Under the pieces are notes generated by a model. The model did not search any database. It worked only from the letters and a program-made list of their open reading frames with translations, and had not been told where the DNA came from. Shown here piece by piece: positions 26,514 to 35,870 of a DNA stretch of 64,000 bases; the first letter of the stretch is position 1; each line of letters starts with the position of its first letter. The position numbers and the translations under genes were made by a program. This stretch comes from Acidobacteriota bacterium (GTDB lineage Bacteria; Acidobacteriota; Terriglobia; Acidiferrales; UBA7541), in contig JABCYZ010000002.1 of NCBI GenBank assembly GCA_013289955.1, positions 62,001 to 126,000 on the forward strand, read 5' to 3'.

Positions 26514-26581
26514 ATTAACCGCGTTCGGCGGATTCGAAGTAAAGTAGTACCACTCCCGGGTGCGCAACAAGAGGTGCCGAC

Positions 26582-26917
26582 ATGAACCGAAAGATGCTCT
26601 ATCTGGTTCTCTGCGTTCTAGGCCTCGCTCTGCCCTACTCTCAATTCGTTCCCTGGGCCATCGAGCACGGCCTCAACATGCGTCTCTTCGTACAACAGCT
26701 CTTCGCCAATCGTATCGGTGGATTCTTCGGCCTAGACGTCATCATTTCCGCGATAGCCTTGATTGGTTTCGTTCGCTACGAAGGCGCGCGGCTCAAGATG
26801 CGCAGTCTCTGGCTTCCCATCGTGTCGGTTCTTTTCGTAGGCGTTTCTCTTGGACTTCCGCTCTTCCTCTATCTTCGCGAACTTGAATTAGAGAGGCGGG
26901 CCTCGGCAACTTTCTAG
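26582..26917 (+). CDS. DUF2834 membrane protein
   Basis: 111 residues with AAGAGGTG 5 bases upstream of the ATG. Three hydrophobic segments (about 4-28, 46-62 and 76-94) match the small DUF2834 family, with its usual PYSQFVPW, FFGLDVIISAIAL and EGARLKM features. Function unknown. It follows the helicase by 68 bases and may share its transcript. Confidence 0.85.
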   Translation: MNRKMLYLVLCVLGLALPYSQFVPWAIEHGLNMRLFVQQLFANRIGGFFGLDVIISAIALIGFVRYEGARLKMRSLWLPIVSVLFVGVSLGLPLFLYLRELELERRASATF

Positions 26918-26952
26918 GGCGCTGCCTAGAGAGCAGCACATGCCTCCGCCAA

Positions 26953-26977
26953 CCGGGTCGCCCGCCGGGTGACCCGG
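26953..26977. terminator. Hairpin in convergent gap (possible terminator)
   Basis: CCGGGTC (26953-26959) pairs with GACCCGG (26971-26977) around an 11-base loop, between the stops of the DUF2834 gene and the minus-strand VWFA gene. There is no T-run on either side, so intrinsic termination is doubtful. Confidence 0.4.
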
Positions 26978-27044
26978 GCAGACTCAGACGCCCGAGCTGG
27001 CAGGCCTTGATCAGGCCCGCTCGCTTCCTGACACGAATTCTTTC

Positions 27045-28142
27045 TTATCGGGTGACGGGGCCCGTGTAGTACCGGTTGCGCGTGAGAATGGTTAGCCCTT
27101 CGCGCTTCACGCGCACTTCCACGTCGTGGTAATCCTTGCTGCCTTTTATGTCGCGCGGGATGTAGGCAAGGGTGTACTCGTTGCGCGCTTCCTCGGTTAC
27201 TCGCGAGTACAGATCCTGAAGCGATTCTTTTTTGGCGGCGTAATAGACGTCGCCGCCGGTGCTATGCGCGTATTCGGAGAGCCGTTCGAACCTGCGGTCA
27301 TAGAACGCGCTTCCCACTCCTACTGCAAAGACCGAGATGCTGTGAGCGAGAACTTCCTTCACGGTATTGTCGTAGGTATTGGTGTTGTATTTCTTTCCCC
27401 CGTCGATCCCATCACTGATGATAAAGATGATCTTTCGACGATTGCGCGGACGGTCTTTCAAAAGTTCTGCCGCTCCGAACACCGCGTCATCCAGGGCCTT
27501 GGTGGGCGCGGCAAGGATGACCCGCGTGGATCCCGGAACAGACGGAGAGCCATCCGCGGCGTGGCCATTGACACTTGGCCCATTGAATGGGCCGCCGGGA
27601 GACATGACGCTGGTTTGGCTGTCGAGCTTGGTGCGCCGAAGCTCGGTCAGCAGCGTGTCCTGATTGCTCGTGAATCCCTTGCCGGGATGAAAAAACTGGT
27701 CGAAGCGGCAAACAAAGGCCTCGTCGAGGTCGCTCATGCCGCCGACGATAGCATCGAGGCTGTCCTGGACTTCTTTCGCATCCTTTGTTTTCAGATCGTT
27801 GTCGATCAGAATGACCATCGACAACGGGAAGGCCTCGGCCGTAAACACTTCGATTCTCTGCTCCACGTTGTCTTCCAGCACGCGAAATTCATCCTTGCCG
27901 AGATCGGGCACCAGCCGGCCAGAGCCGTCTTTCACGGTCACAGGGAGCACCACTAGGTTGGCATTCACGGTAATCTTTGCTCGCGCATCGCTCAGGCGCG
28001 GCAAGTCCGGGGGCGGCGGCGAAGCATCCTGGCCCGCTGGGGCGGGGTCCTGGCTGGGCCGGGCGGCAAAGCCAAGCCACAAAGCTGGCGCCGCGAAGAA
28101 GAGTACGACGGTGATACCCGCGATTTTTCGTAGACTTTTCAT
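27045..28142 (-). CDS. VWFA-related acidobacterial protein with degenerate MIDAS (paralogue 1 of 3)
   Basis: 365 residues from the ATG at 28142 (GAGGGAT directly upstream); the open frame beyond it adds 40 residues of no family character. A signal peptide or anchor (about 5-27) is followed by a Pro/Ala linker and the acidobacterial VWFA layout: VNANLVVLPVTVKDGSGRLVPDL, DEFRVLED, then the VWFA domain from about 105 and a final NEYTLAYIP...VKREGLTILTRNRYY segment. The metal-site DxSxS reads DNDLK, so the MIDAS motif is broken, unlike the two sister proteins. Secreted; role unknown. Confidence 0.87.
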   Translation of the reverse strand: MKSLRKIAGITVVLFFAAPALWLGFAARPSQDPAPAGQDASPPPPDLPRLSDARAKITVNANLVVLPVTVKDGSGRLVPDLGKDEFRVLEDNVEQRIEVFTAEAFPLSMVILIDNDLKTKDAKEVQDSLDAIVGGMSDLDEAFVCRFDQFFHPGKGFTSNQDTLLTELRRTKLDSQTSVMSPGGPFNGPSVNGHAADGSPSVPGSTRVILAAPTKALDDAVFGAAELLKDRPRNRRKIIFIISDGIDGGKKYNTNTYDNTVKEVLAHSISVFAVGVGSAFYDRRFERLSEYAHSTGGDVYYAAKKESLQDLYSRVTEEARNEYTLAYIPRDIKGSKDYHDVEVRVKREGLTILTRNRYYTGPVTR

Positions 28143-28298
28143 ATCCCTCAGGCCAAACTTCCTTCTCGGAGTAAGCGATGGCACCGCAGCCGGCTCTTCC
28201 GGCGACGCATCCATCGAGCCTCTTGCTAGCATCCTAACGTGGCGAAGAACCCCTGCGGGCAACTTCCAGCCGGGAATCTCTCGTCAAGGAAAGTATAC

Positions 28299-29264
28299 AT
28301 GCCTTCTCTCAAGAAATTCGCAGCGCTGTGCGCGACGCCCGTTCTGGCCGCGGCCATCGCCCTGCCGGCGCTGCCGCAGGAGCCGGTCGTTCAAGGCCCC
28401 ACGATCAAGACCAGCGTAAACCTGGTGAACCTCTTTGTGACCGTGCGAGACAAGAACAAACGCATCGTAACCGACCTGAAGCAAGACGATTTCAAGGTCG
28501 CCGAAGACGGCCAGGACCAGAAGATCGCTTTCTTCTCTAAAGAAGTGACGCAGCCAATCACGCTGGGGTTGCTCATGGACACTTCCGGAAGCGAACAATA
28601 TATGCTCGGCGCTATTCAGGACGGCGCCAGCAGCTTCTTGAATCGCGTAATGCGCAAGGGCGACGAGGCCATGATCATGTCGTTCGACCTGGACGTGGAC
28701 CTGCTCGCTGATTTCACCGACGACCGCTCGGCGCTGAATCGCGCCATCCGCAAAGCTCAAATCAATACCGGCGGCGGCGGAGGGCCCGTTACGCCGGGAA
28801 CCATCCCGCAATCGGGATCCAAAGGGACGAATTTCTATGACGCCCTCTACCTGGCCTGCAACGAAAAGCTTTCGACTGAAGCTGGCCGTAAAGCCGTAGT
28901 GGTCCTGACCGATGCCGAAGACAACGGCAGCAAAGTGCGCGTGGAAGAAGCGATCGAAGCGGCGCAGAGGACAGACACCGTGGTGCACATTTTGCTGGTT
29001 TACGACCCGCACTTCGGCGCCAACGCGAACATCGCCCGGAAAATTACCGACGAAACCGGCGGGCGCATGATCGCGGTCAACAACGAGAAACATCTTCAGG
29101 AAGCGTTCGACCAAATCTCGGAAGAGCTGCGCAGCCAATACACGCTCGGGTACTACCCGTCAAACTCGGCGCGCGACGGCAAATTCCGGAAAATCAAAAT
29201 TGACGTTGCCGGCAAAGACTTGAAAGTCCTGGCCCGCAAGGGGTACTACGCTCCCAAAAACTAG
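28299..29264 (+). CDS. VWFA-related acidobacterial protein (paralogue 2 of 3)
   Basis: 321 residues from the ATG at 28299 (AAGGAAAG 5 bases upstream, signal peptide starts here). After the signal peptide (about 1-27) comes the family lead-in VNLVNLFVTVRDKNKRIVTDL, DDFKVAEDG, and a VWFA domain with intact MIDAS (DTSGS, later a Thr and LTDAEDNG). It ends SQYTLGYYPSN...DLKVLARKGYY, the fixed C-terminal strand pair of the family. Divergent from paralogue 1 (156-base gap, presumably a shared control region). Its partner proteins are unknown; extracellular adhesion or complex assembly is the usual guess for VWFA. Confidence 0.92.
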   Translation: MPSLKKFAALCATPVLAAAIALPALPQEPVVQGPTIKTSVNLVNLFVTVRDKNKRIVTDLKQDDFKVAEDGQDQKIAFFSKEVTQPITLGLLMDTSGSEQYMLGAIQDGASSFLNRVMRKGDEAMIMSFDLDVDLLADFTDDRSALNRAIRKAQINTGGGGGPVTPGTIPQSGSKGTNFYDALYLACNEKLSTEAGRKAVVVLTDAEDNGSKVRVEEAIEAAQRTDTVVHILLVYDPHFGANANIARKITDETGGRMIAVNNEKHLQEAFDQISEELRSQYTLGYYPSNSARDGKFRKIKIDVAGKDLKVLARKGYYAPKN

Positions 29265-29517
29265 GAACGGCTGAGATCAAACTGCTTGCAGCTTTTTGCC
29301 AAAGCCGTTTTGCTTGCCGCCGCGCCGGGCGCTCTGCCGCCCCGCCAAACACGCCCAAAAACGTCCGCGTTCAAAACCCAGGCGCAGAATTCGACAAGCG
29401 CGGACTCGGCACCTCCATCAGGCGGATAACGACGGACCTCGCATTCCGCTAACTTGGCAGTGATCAACGATTGACCCGGTACGTATCCCCGTTTAACATC
29501 CCTCTGCAACCCAAATC

Positions 29518-32241
29518 ATGATTAACGAGACTTTCGCTCACTATAGGATTCTCCGAAAACTCGGCTCCGGGGGCATGGGTGTTGTGTATGAGGCCGAAGA
29601 CACCAAGCTGGCGCGTCGCGTCGCTCTGAAATTCATCCCCGAAGAAAATCAGCGCGACTCACAGACGCTCGAGAGATTTCTGCGCGAGGCTCGCGCGGCT
29701 TCGGCGCTCAATCATTCGGCAATCTGCACCATCCACGCCATCGAAGAGCATGGCAGCCGCACCTTCATTGCGATGGAGCTGCTGGTGGGCGAGTCGCTCG
29801 ACAAAGTTCTCGCTGCCGGTCCGCTCTCTATCGGCCGCACGGTGGAAATGGGCATCCAGCTCGCCGATGCCCTGGATGCCGCACACAAGAAAGGGATCGT
29901 TCATCGAGACATCAAGCCCGCAAATATTTTCGTTATGGAATCGGGCGCGGTCAAGGTGCTCGATTTTGGCCTCGCCAAGCTGCTCCCCCGGCATTCCGAG
30001 GATCTCGCGGGCCGTACTCTCGACAACCACCAACAAACGCTCCTTACCAGCCCGGGAATGGCGGTCGGAACGATCCAATACATGTCTCCCGAGCAGGCGC
30101 GCGGGGAAGAGATCGACGCGCGCAGCGACCTCTTTTCACTGGGCGCCGTGCTCTATCAAATGCTCACCGGGAAACAGGCTTTCCCCGGCTCGACGAGCGC
30201 CGTCGTTTTCGACAACATTCTCCACAACACTCCCGCGGCGCCGGTGACCATCAATCCAGGTGTTCCCGCCGAACTGGAGCGCATCCTTAACAAGGCTCTC
30301 GAAAAGGACCGCGACTTGCGCTATCAGGTCGCCGCCGAATTGCGCGCGGACCTCAAGCGGCTCCAGCGCGAAATCGATTCCGGAAGCCGCCCCGCCAGCA
30401 CACAACGCTCGGCTGCCCGCGTCTCGGCCATTTCCGAACCGCCGTCGTCTCAACCCAAGGTGACCCCCTCTGGCAGCTCCGCGATCGTCGACGCCGCCAG
30501 AAAACACAAGATCGGGACGAGCCTCACGCTTCTCGCCGTCCTCGTCGTTGTCGCTGCGGCGGCTTACGGGATTTACTCGATCGTGGTTCGTTCCCGTCAC
30601 GTACCCTTTGATACCTTTTCCATAGAAAACCTGACCAATAACGGGCACGTAGTTCTCGCCGCGATTTCTCCGGACGGAAAATATTTGTTGCATGTCCGGG
30701 ATGAAAATGGATTGCAGTCCCTATGGCTGCGGCATATCGCCACCGGCAGCAACACACAGCTTCTGGCTCCCGCCGCGACTCGTTACGCCGGGCTCACGTT
30801 TTCCCCCGACAACAACAACATCTACTGCGTCCGCCGGGACGAGGCGGAACACACGCTCGCCTCGCTCTATTCCGCACCGATTCTCGGCGGCACGCCTCGT
30901 TTGCTGATCAAGGACGTCGACAGCCGCGTGACGTTCTCTCCCGACAGCAGCCGCTTCGCTTTCTTGCGCGAGGATCACGATTCTCCCACTTACGAATTGA
31001 TCGTCGCTCACAGCGACGGTTCGCCAGACCGCACTCTCTTCAAGGATGTTCCTCTGGCCGGCAGCGAGGGGAATTACAGCCCCGCTTGGTCCCCTGACGG
31101 CAAAACCATCGCAATAACGGAAACCCAGATGGCCCAGGGCGTCACGGCCGCGGTCCTCACCGTGGATGTGGCTACCGGCAAACAGCAGATCAAGGCGCTT
31201 TCGAGCAAGGAGGTTTTTCTCAATCCGGTGTGGATGCCCGACGGTTCTGGCCTGCTCGTTTCAGGTCTTGGCGAGGGCGGCGTGTTGAACGCTCAGCTGG
31301 GCATCGTCGGCTATCCCGGCGGCGATTACCGGCGGCTGACGACGGACACCAACTCCTATCTTTACCCCACGATCGCCTCCGATGGCCATTCGATTGTGGC
31401 GAACCAGTCGCAATCGAAGTACGAACTGGAAGTCGCGAGCTTTGCGCAGCCCGATGAAGTTCACCCCATCAGTTTGTCGTCCAGCAGTTCGGTTTGGAAT
31501 TGGGATTGGACGAGCGACGGCCGCATCGTCTTTGCGCAGATCCCCGACATTCGCGCCGTCAAACCCGAGGGCGGCGAGACCTTGATCTACTCGGACCCGG
31601 CGCACGTGTCGGATCAGGTTATTTCCTGCGGCGGAGGGCGCTACTTTGTGATCCGTTCCGCAGGCAGGGCGGGCAAGGTCGCTTTCAATCTCTGGAGGAT
31701 GAGCACTTCGGGTACGGACTTCAAGCAGTTGACGTTCGGCTCTGCCGAGGCCGATCCTCTTTGCTCCCCGGACGGAAAATGGGTCTATTACGTTGATTAC
31801 GCCGACAGCCAAGCCCTCAAGCGTGTTTCGATCGACGGCGGCTCACCGGAGACGATCCTGGCCACGGCGCAAGGTGCTTCCGAAATTTCGCCCGACGGCA
31901 AGAGTGTGGCCAACCTCGAAGTGCGTGAGATGGACCACAGACTGGTCCTTAACATTCATTCCCTCGAAGACAAGAAAAGCAACTTCCATGACATCGATCC
32001 GCGCGCTTCGTGGCCGTTTGCGTTTGCTCCCGATGGCAAGTCCGTAGTTTTTGCCGTCCGTGAAAAAGGCGTCGGCAACCTGTGGTCGCAGCCCCTCGAT
32101 GGCACCGCACCTCACCAGCTCACTCACTTTGGTTCTGAAAGAATCGAAAAGTTCCTCTTCTCGAGGGACGGCACGAAAATCGCGTTCCAGCGCGGCCACA
32201 ACGAATCCGACGCCGTACTGCTCCGCGACACCTCCCGCTAG
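29518..32241 (+). CDS. Membrane Ser/Thr protein kinase with C-terminal PD40/TolB-type propeller
   Basis: 907 residues. The kinase domain (about 8-285) has the Gly loop GSGGMG (16-21), Lys38, the catalytic [10 protein letters not shown] (His129-Asp131) and DFGLAK (149-154), then [12 protein letters not shown] linker leads to one TM segment (about 330-352), so the kinase is cytoplasmic and the rest extracytoplasmic. The outer half repeats SPDG(K/S) blades ([42 protein letters not shown] and others), a WD40-like beta-propeller. It is a receptor-kinase architecture typical of Acidobacteriota. It sits between VWFA paralogues 2 and 3; whether it phosphorylates or controls them is unknown. Confidence 0.93.
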   Translation: MINETFAHYRILRKLGSGGMGVVYEAEDTKLARRVALKFIPEENQRDSQTLERFLREARAASALNHSAICTIHAIEEHGSRTFIAMELLVGESLDKVLAAGPLSIGRTVEMGIQLADALDAAHKKGIVHRDIKPANIFVMESGAVKVLDFGLAKLLPRHSEDLAGRTLDNHQQTLLTSPGMAVGTIQYMSPEQARGEEIDARSDLFSLGAVLYQMLTGKQAFPGSTSAVVFDNILHNTPAAPVTINPGVPAELERILNKALEKDRDLRYQVAAELRADLKRLQREIDSGSRPASTQRSAARVSAISEPPSSQPKVTPSGSSAIVDAARKHKIGTSLTLLAVLVVVAAAAYGIYSIVVRSRHVPFDTFSIENLTNNGHVVLAAISPDGKYLLHVRDENGLQSLWLRHIATGSNTQLLAPAATRYAGLTFSPDNNNIYCVRRDEAEHTLASLYSAPILGGTPRLLIKDVDSRVTFSPDSSRFAFLREDHDSPTYELIVAHSDGSPDRTLFKDVPLAGSEGNYSPAWSPDGKTIAITETQMAQGVTAAVLTVDVATGKQQIKALSSKEVFLNPVWMPDGSGLLVSGLGEGGVLNAQLGIVGYPGGDYRRLTTDTNSYLYPTIASDGHSIVANQSQSKYELEVASFAQPDEVHPISLSSSSSVWNWDWTSDGRIVFAQIPDIRAVKPEGGETLIYSDPAHVSDQVISCGGGRYFVIRSAGRAGKVAFNLWRMSTSGTDFKQLTFGSAEADPLCSPDGKWVYYVDYADSQALKRVSIDGGSPETILATAQGASEISPDGKSVANLEVREMDHRLVLNIHSLEDKKSNFHDIDPRASWPFAFAPDGKSVVFAVREKGVGNLWSQPLDGTAPHQLTHFGSERIEKFLFSRDGTKIAFQRGHNESDAVLLRDTSR

Positions 32242-32374
32242 ACGGGCCCCCTTTCAGCTTGATAAGCAGGCTCTTAAAGGCGGTGCTGCGCACTGGAAGG
32301 GATTCGGTTAGGTTCCTAATTCCGGGGAATGGTTCCGCGGAGGCCCTGTCGCGGGTATCGGGGGTTTCTGAAGC

Positions 32375-33508
32375 TCAGGGAGTCGTGGGACCCGGGCCGG
32401 ATGGGTTTGGCTGCGCGCCGCCCTCGCGATTCGCTCGGGCGAAATATCCGCGCCGGGCATTTACTTGGTATCCCTTGTGGTCAGGAACTTCGATGCGAAT
32501 CCGGTGGTAACGGCCATCCAGCACATAGTTGGTCGGCATGTAGGCTATCGAATACTGATTGCGCAACTCGTCACCGATATCCTGGAACGACTGATCCAGA
32601 TCGTCTACGTGATACGGAAAGAACGCGCGGCCACCGGTTTCATCGGCCAGGTCCTGAAGAATTTTGTCGCCTTCGGTCAGGTGCGTTTTGCGGCTGGCGA
32701 GTTTGTCGGGATCGGTCTGTGAAAGCTGAATCCACTGCGTGCTCGTGCTGATTGTGTAGATTACGACGCTGGTGCGCTGGGCCATCTCGATGGCTTCGCC
32801 CCGGGTGTGCGTCGAAAGATTGTCGTCGCCGTCGCTGATTAAAATCATGACGCGCCGGACGACGTCGGGCTGGTCCCCTGGCGGACGCGGCGGATGACTC
32901 AACTGGCTCTGGCAGGCTTCGTAAATCGCATCGTAAATCGCGGTGCCGCCGCCGGCGCGCGTTTGCATGATCTGGTCGCGCAGCAAGCCCGCGTCGCTGG
33001 TGAAGGCCTGCACGACTTGCGGCTCGTCGTCGAAGGTCATTACAAATGCTTCATCCCTGCCGCGTCTCAATACGCTGAAGAGAAAATTGATCGAGGCGTC
33101 CTGCTCGAATTTGATGCGGTCACGGATGCTGTTCGAGGTGTCCACGAGCATTCCGATGCGCAGGGGTAGGTCCGTCTGTCTGCTGAAGTAACGAATGTCT
33201 TGCGGAAATTTCTCGTCATAAACCTGGAAATCTTCCTTTTGCAGGTCGGGCACGAGCTTGTTTCGCCGGTTGAGCACGGTGAACAGCACGTCGACGAGGT
33301 TTACAACCTGGACGATGTGCGGAGCCTGGGGCGTTGCCGCCTTTTCACCCTGCTGGCCTTGCACCGGGGCCGGGGGAGGGGGAGCCTGAGGAGGTGGCGC
33401 GGATTGCGCCGGCGCAGCGGGTTTCAGAGGCGCCTGCTGTGCCCGCTCGCTAACCGCAGCCGCCAGCAAAACCGCCGGGAGAAGAAGAGAAATCAGTGCC
33501 CTGGACAT
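32375..33508 (-). CDS. VWFA-related acidobacterial protein (paralogue 3 of 3)
   Basis: 377 residues with a signal peptide (about 1-22) and a long Pro/Ala/Gln linker (about 25-60). The family lead-in reads VNLVDVLFTVLNRRNKLVPDL, then DFQVYDE and the VWFA domain with intact MIDAS (DTSNS and ISDGDDN). The C-terminal pair NQYSIAYMPTN...GYQVNARRGYF is followed by a Gly/Pro tail. It is 9 bases downstream of rluD on the same strand, which may be read-through, and converges with the kinase gene. Confidence 0.92.
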   Translation of the reverse strand: MSRALISLLLPAVLLAAAVSERAQQAPLKPAAPAQSAPPPQAPPPPAPVQGQQGEKAATPQAPHIVQVVNLVDVLFTVLNRRNKLVPDLQKEDFQVYDEKFPQDIRYFSRQTDLPLRIGMLVDTSNSIRDRIKFEQDASINFLFSVLRRGRDEAFVMTFDDEPQVVQAFTSDAGLLRDQIMQTRAGGGTAIYDAIYEACQSQLSHPPRPPGDQPDVVRRVMILISDGDDNLSTHTRGEAIEMAQRTSVVIYTISTSTQWIQLSQTDPDKLASRKTHLTEGDKILQDLADETGGRAFFPYHVDDLDQSFQDIGDELRNQYSIAYMPTNYVLDGRYHRIRIEVPDHKGYQVNARRGYFARANREGGAQPNPSGPGPTTP

Positions 33509-33517
33509 GTCTATTGA

Positions 33518-34585
33518 TTATAGGTAGGGAGCGAGTGCAGCGTCAATTCGCTCCGGATCCTCTCGCGAAGCCTCAGAAAGCTTCTTGATGAACTCGCGCA
33601 ATTCCGGGGCAAGGGGCGCCCGCACGTCCACCCAAGCCCCGGTTCGCGGCTGCGAAAATCCCAGCCGCGCGGCGTGCAAGAAATTTCTGCCCAGCTCCGG
33701 CATAGTCACAGACTCCCGTTCCTTAGACGCGCCGCGCCCGGTTTCGGCGCCTACGCGAAACTGCGAAGCCGCTCCGTAAAGCGTGTCTCCCACCACAGGA
33801 TGCGCAATTGCCGAAAAATGCACGCGAATCTGATGTGTCCGGCCGGTCTCTAGCTGCACTTCGACCAGCGTGGCGCCGTCCAGTTCCGCCAGCGTCCGCC
33901 AATCCGTGCGAGCTTCCCGTGCGCCGCTGCGCTGCAAACTCTCTCGCAGGGCGCTCCCTGGCTTCTCCCGGAAAGCCGTCATGCGCGTGCGGCGGTGCAA
34001 ATCCCGGCCAATCCTAAACTCAATCCGTCCCTGCTTTTCTTTCAAAAGCCCTTCCACCAGCGCGATATAAGTCTTTTTCACCGAACGTTTTTGAAACGCC
34101 TCCGCGATTTTTGCGTGAGCGAAATCGTTCTTCGCCACGAGGATGACGCCGGAGGTTTCCTTGTCCAAGCGGTGCACAATTCCTGGCCGCAACGCATCCC
34201 CGCCCCGGGAAAGCCCCTGCCCTCGACCCAGCAACGCGTTGACCAGGGTACCCCGGGTGTTACCCGCCCCCGCGTGCACCGTCATTCCCGCAGCTTTGTT
34301 CACAACGATCACGTCGTCGTCTTCATACAAAATGTCCAGTGGAATCGATTCCGCTTCGGCGCGCATGGGAGGCCGGGCCTGCGCTTCCACGACGATTTTC
34401 TCGCCCCTACGCAATTTATGAGCACCCTTTGATGGCTTGCCGTCGACAAGCGCCAGCCCCGATTCGATCAATTCCTGAATCCTGGTGCGGCTGAGCTCCG
34501 GCAGTTGTGCCGCGAGATAGCGATCCAGACGCTGCCCGGCGTCGATCTCTTCGGCTACAAGATTGTGCGTGGTGGGCGAAAGCAC
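33518..34585 (-). CDS. rluD: Ribosomal large-subunit pseudouridine synthase, RluD/RluA family
   Basis: 355 residues with a GTG start. An S4-like RNA-binding domain (about 12-75: GQRLDRYLAAQLPELSRTRIQELIESG) is followed by the RluA catalytic domain with HRLDKETSGVILVAKND, where the Asp is the conserved nucleophile, and RTHQIRVHFSAIAHPVVGDTLYG. It isomerises uridines in 23S rRNA (helix 69 if true RluD). A stretch after YG (SQFRVGAETGRGASKERESV) is a small insertion. The exact RluD versus RluA/C assignment is tentative. Confidence 0.9.
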   Translation of the reverse strand: MLSPTTHNLVAEEIDAGQRLDRYLAAQLPELSRTRIQELIESGLALVDGKPSKGAHKLRRGEKIVVEAQARPPMRAEAESIPLDILYEDDDVIVVNKAAGMTVHAGAGNTRGTLVNALLGRGQGLSRGGDALRPGIVHRLDKETSGVILVAKNDFAHAKIAEAFQKRSVKKTYIALVEGLLKEKQGRIEFRIGRDLHRRTRMTAFREKPGSALRESLQRSGAREARTDWRTLAELDGATLVEVQLETGRTHQIRVHFSAIAHPVVGDTLYGAASQFRVGAETGRGASKERESVTMPELGRNFLHAARLGFSQPRTGAWVDVRAPLAPELREFIKKLSEASREDPERIDAALAPYL

Positions 34586-34673
34586 GGACTGATTCTAGCA
34601 GCTTCGGCGAGCACCGATCCAAACTCGCCTGCGCGCGCACGCGGCGACGGAGGAGCCGAAAACCGTCCGCTCG

Positions 34674-35189
34674 TCACTTCTTCTTCGGGGTCGAGGTGCT
34701 GTAGAGGGAAGAGCCGATGAGAAAGTGGCCTTCCGCTTCGTTCGTCAAATCCAGCTGCAGGCGCTGGAAAATGAAATTCAGCCGGACGTAGTAGGTCTTG
34801 CCGGCCTCAAAGGTCACATGGAGCGCTTCGCCGATACGCTCCGAAGATTTTTTGAAGGTGCTGGATTGCCATTCGGTGCAAACATTGTGCTCTCCGGGAT
34901 CGGCGGTGAAGAAAAAATAGGACTTGCCGTCGTTTGCGCCGACCCACTTGCCATCCAGTCCGAGGCGCATGGTCGGGGCACCGACATAATCGACGAGAAA
35001 ATACACCAAGGCTTTCCCGTCTTCGGGCTGGGCTACTGGATGCTGCGAATCGTTCGTCTTTACGTCGAATAACACCGAACTGGGACCGCAGCCAGCGGCG
35101 GTACGTGCAGCGGCAGCCTGATCCTGCGCGATGGCCGGAAGGGCAGCGGCGAAAAGTGCGAAGACTACAACAGTGAACTGTTTCCGCAT
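34674..35189 (-). CDS. Secreted protein, DUF2846-like
   Basis: 171 residues with a signal peptide (about 1-21) and a perfect GGAGG site 5 bases upstream of the ATG. The mature part has GKALVYFLVDY, GLDGKWVGANDGKSYFFF, DPGEHNVCTEW and AGKTYYVRLNF, the layout of the DUF2846 beta-sandwich family of periplasmic proteins, where a lipid or ligand role is guessed. Two cysteines (GCGPSS and NVCTEW) could pair. Function unknown. Positioned between lspA and rluD on the same strand. Confidence 0.78.
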   Translation of the reverse strand: MRKQFTVVVFALFAAALPAIAQDQAAAARTAAGCGPSSVLFDVKTNDSQHPVAQPEDGKALVYFLVDYVGAPTMRLGLDGKWVGANDGKSYFFFTADPGEHNVCTEWQSSTFKKSSERIGEALHVTFEAGKTYYVRLNFIFQRLQLDLTNEAEGHFLIGSSLYSTSTPKKK

Positions 35190-35375
35190 GAAAGCCTCCG
35201 TGATCCAGGCACACTTCGAGCGTCACATTTCGACGCGCGCGTTGCCCCTGCTATACCAGCCATCTGAAGAATCTATCGGGATGCTGGGCTTTTCGTTGAA
35301 TCTCTGCCCAGCCAATGAGACGCGTTCCCGGCCGTCGCGGTTTCGCGCGAGAAACGCCGCGAGTGCCGGACGATT

Positions 35376-35870
35376 CTATTTTTTTCCGGCAGTTTTCGGG
35401 GGAGAGAAAATCAAATCGAGAATCAATAGAATCGCGCCGATGGTTATCGCGGAATCGGCCACGTTGAAGGCCGGCCAGCGGTAGCTGCCGAGCCAGACTT
35501 CCAGAAAATCCGTCACCGCGCCGTGGATGATACGGTCGGTGACATTTCCCGTGGCCCCGCCGAGCAGAAGCGCGAGGCCAGCGCAGGCCGCAGGTCCGCC
35601 CTCTCCGGCAACAAGGAGCCACGCCAGCGCGCCGATTACCACGAGCGATCCGCCGATCAGGAGGACCCGCAGCCAGGGCGAGTGCGAATCGGCGAACATG
35701 CTGAAGGCGATGCCCGGATTGCGGCTGTGAACCAGGTAGATAAAGTGGCGCTCGACTTCGTGGCGCCAGCTCTCATCGGTTTGTGTTTCGAACCACGCTT
35801 TTGTGGCGCGATCGAAAAGCACAATTCCGAGCGTCAGCCACAGCCACTTCAGGCGCGAGGGTAACTTCAT
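35376..35870 (-). CDS. lspA: Lipoprotein signal peptidase (signal peptidase II)
   Basis: 164 residues from the ATG at 35870, which overlaps the ileS stop by ATGA. Four TM segments are visible. The five conserved regions are present: FDRATKAWF near the start, HSRNPGIAF, GNVTDRIIHGAVTDF and FNVADSAI, with the two catalytic Asp residues in GNVTDR and FNVADS. LspA removes signal peptides from diacylglyceryl-prolipoproteins in the inner membrane. The ileS-lspA pairing is found in many bacteria. Confidence 0.94.
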   Translation of the reverse strand: MKLPSRLKWLWLTLGIVLFDRATKAWFETQTDESWRHEVERHFIYLVHSRNPGIAFSMFADSHSPWLRVLLIGGSLVVIGALAWLLVAGEGGPAACAGLALLLGGATGNVTDRIIHGAVTDFLEVWLGSYRWPAFNVADSAITIGAILLILDLIFSPPKTAGKK

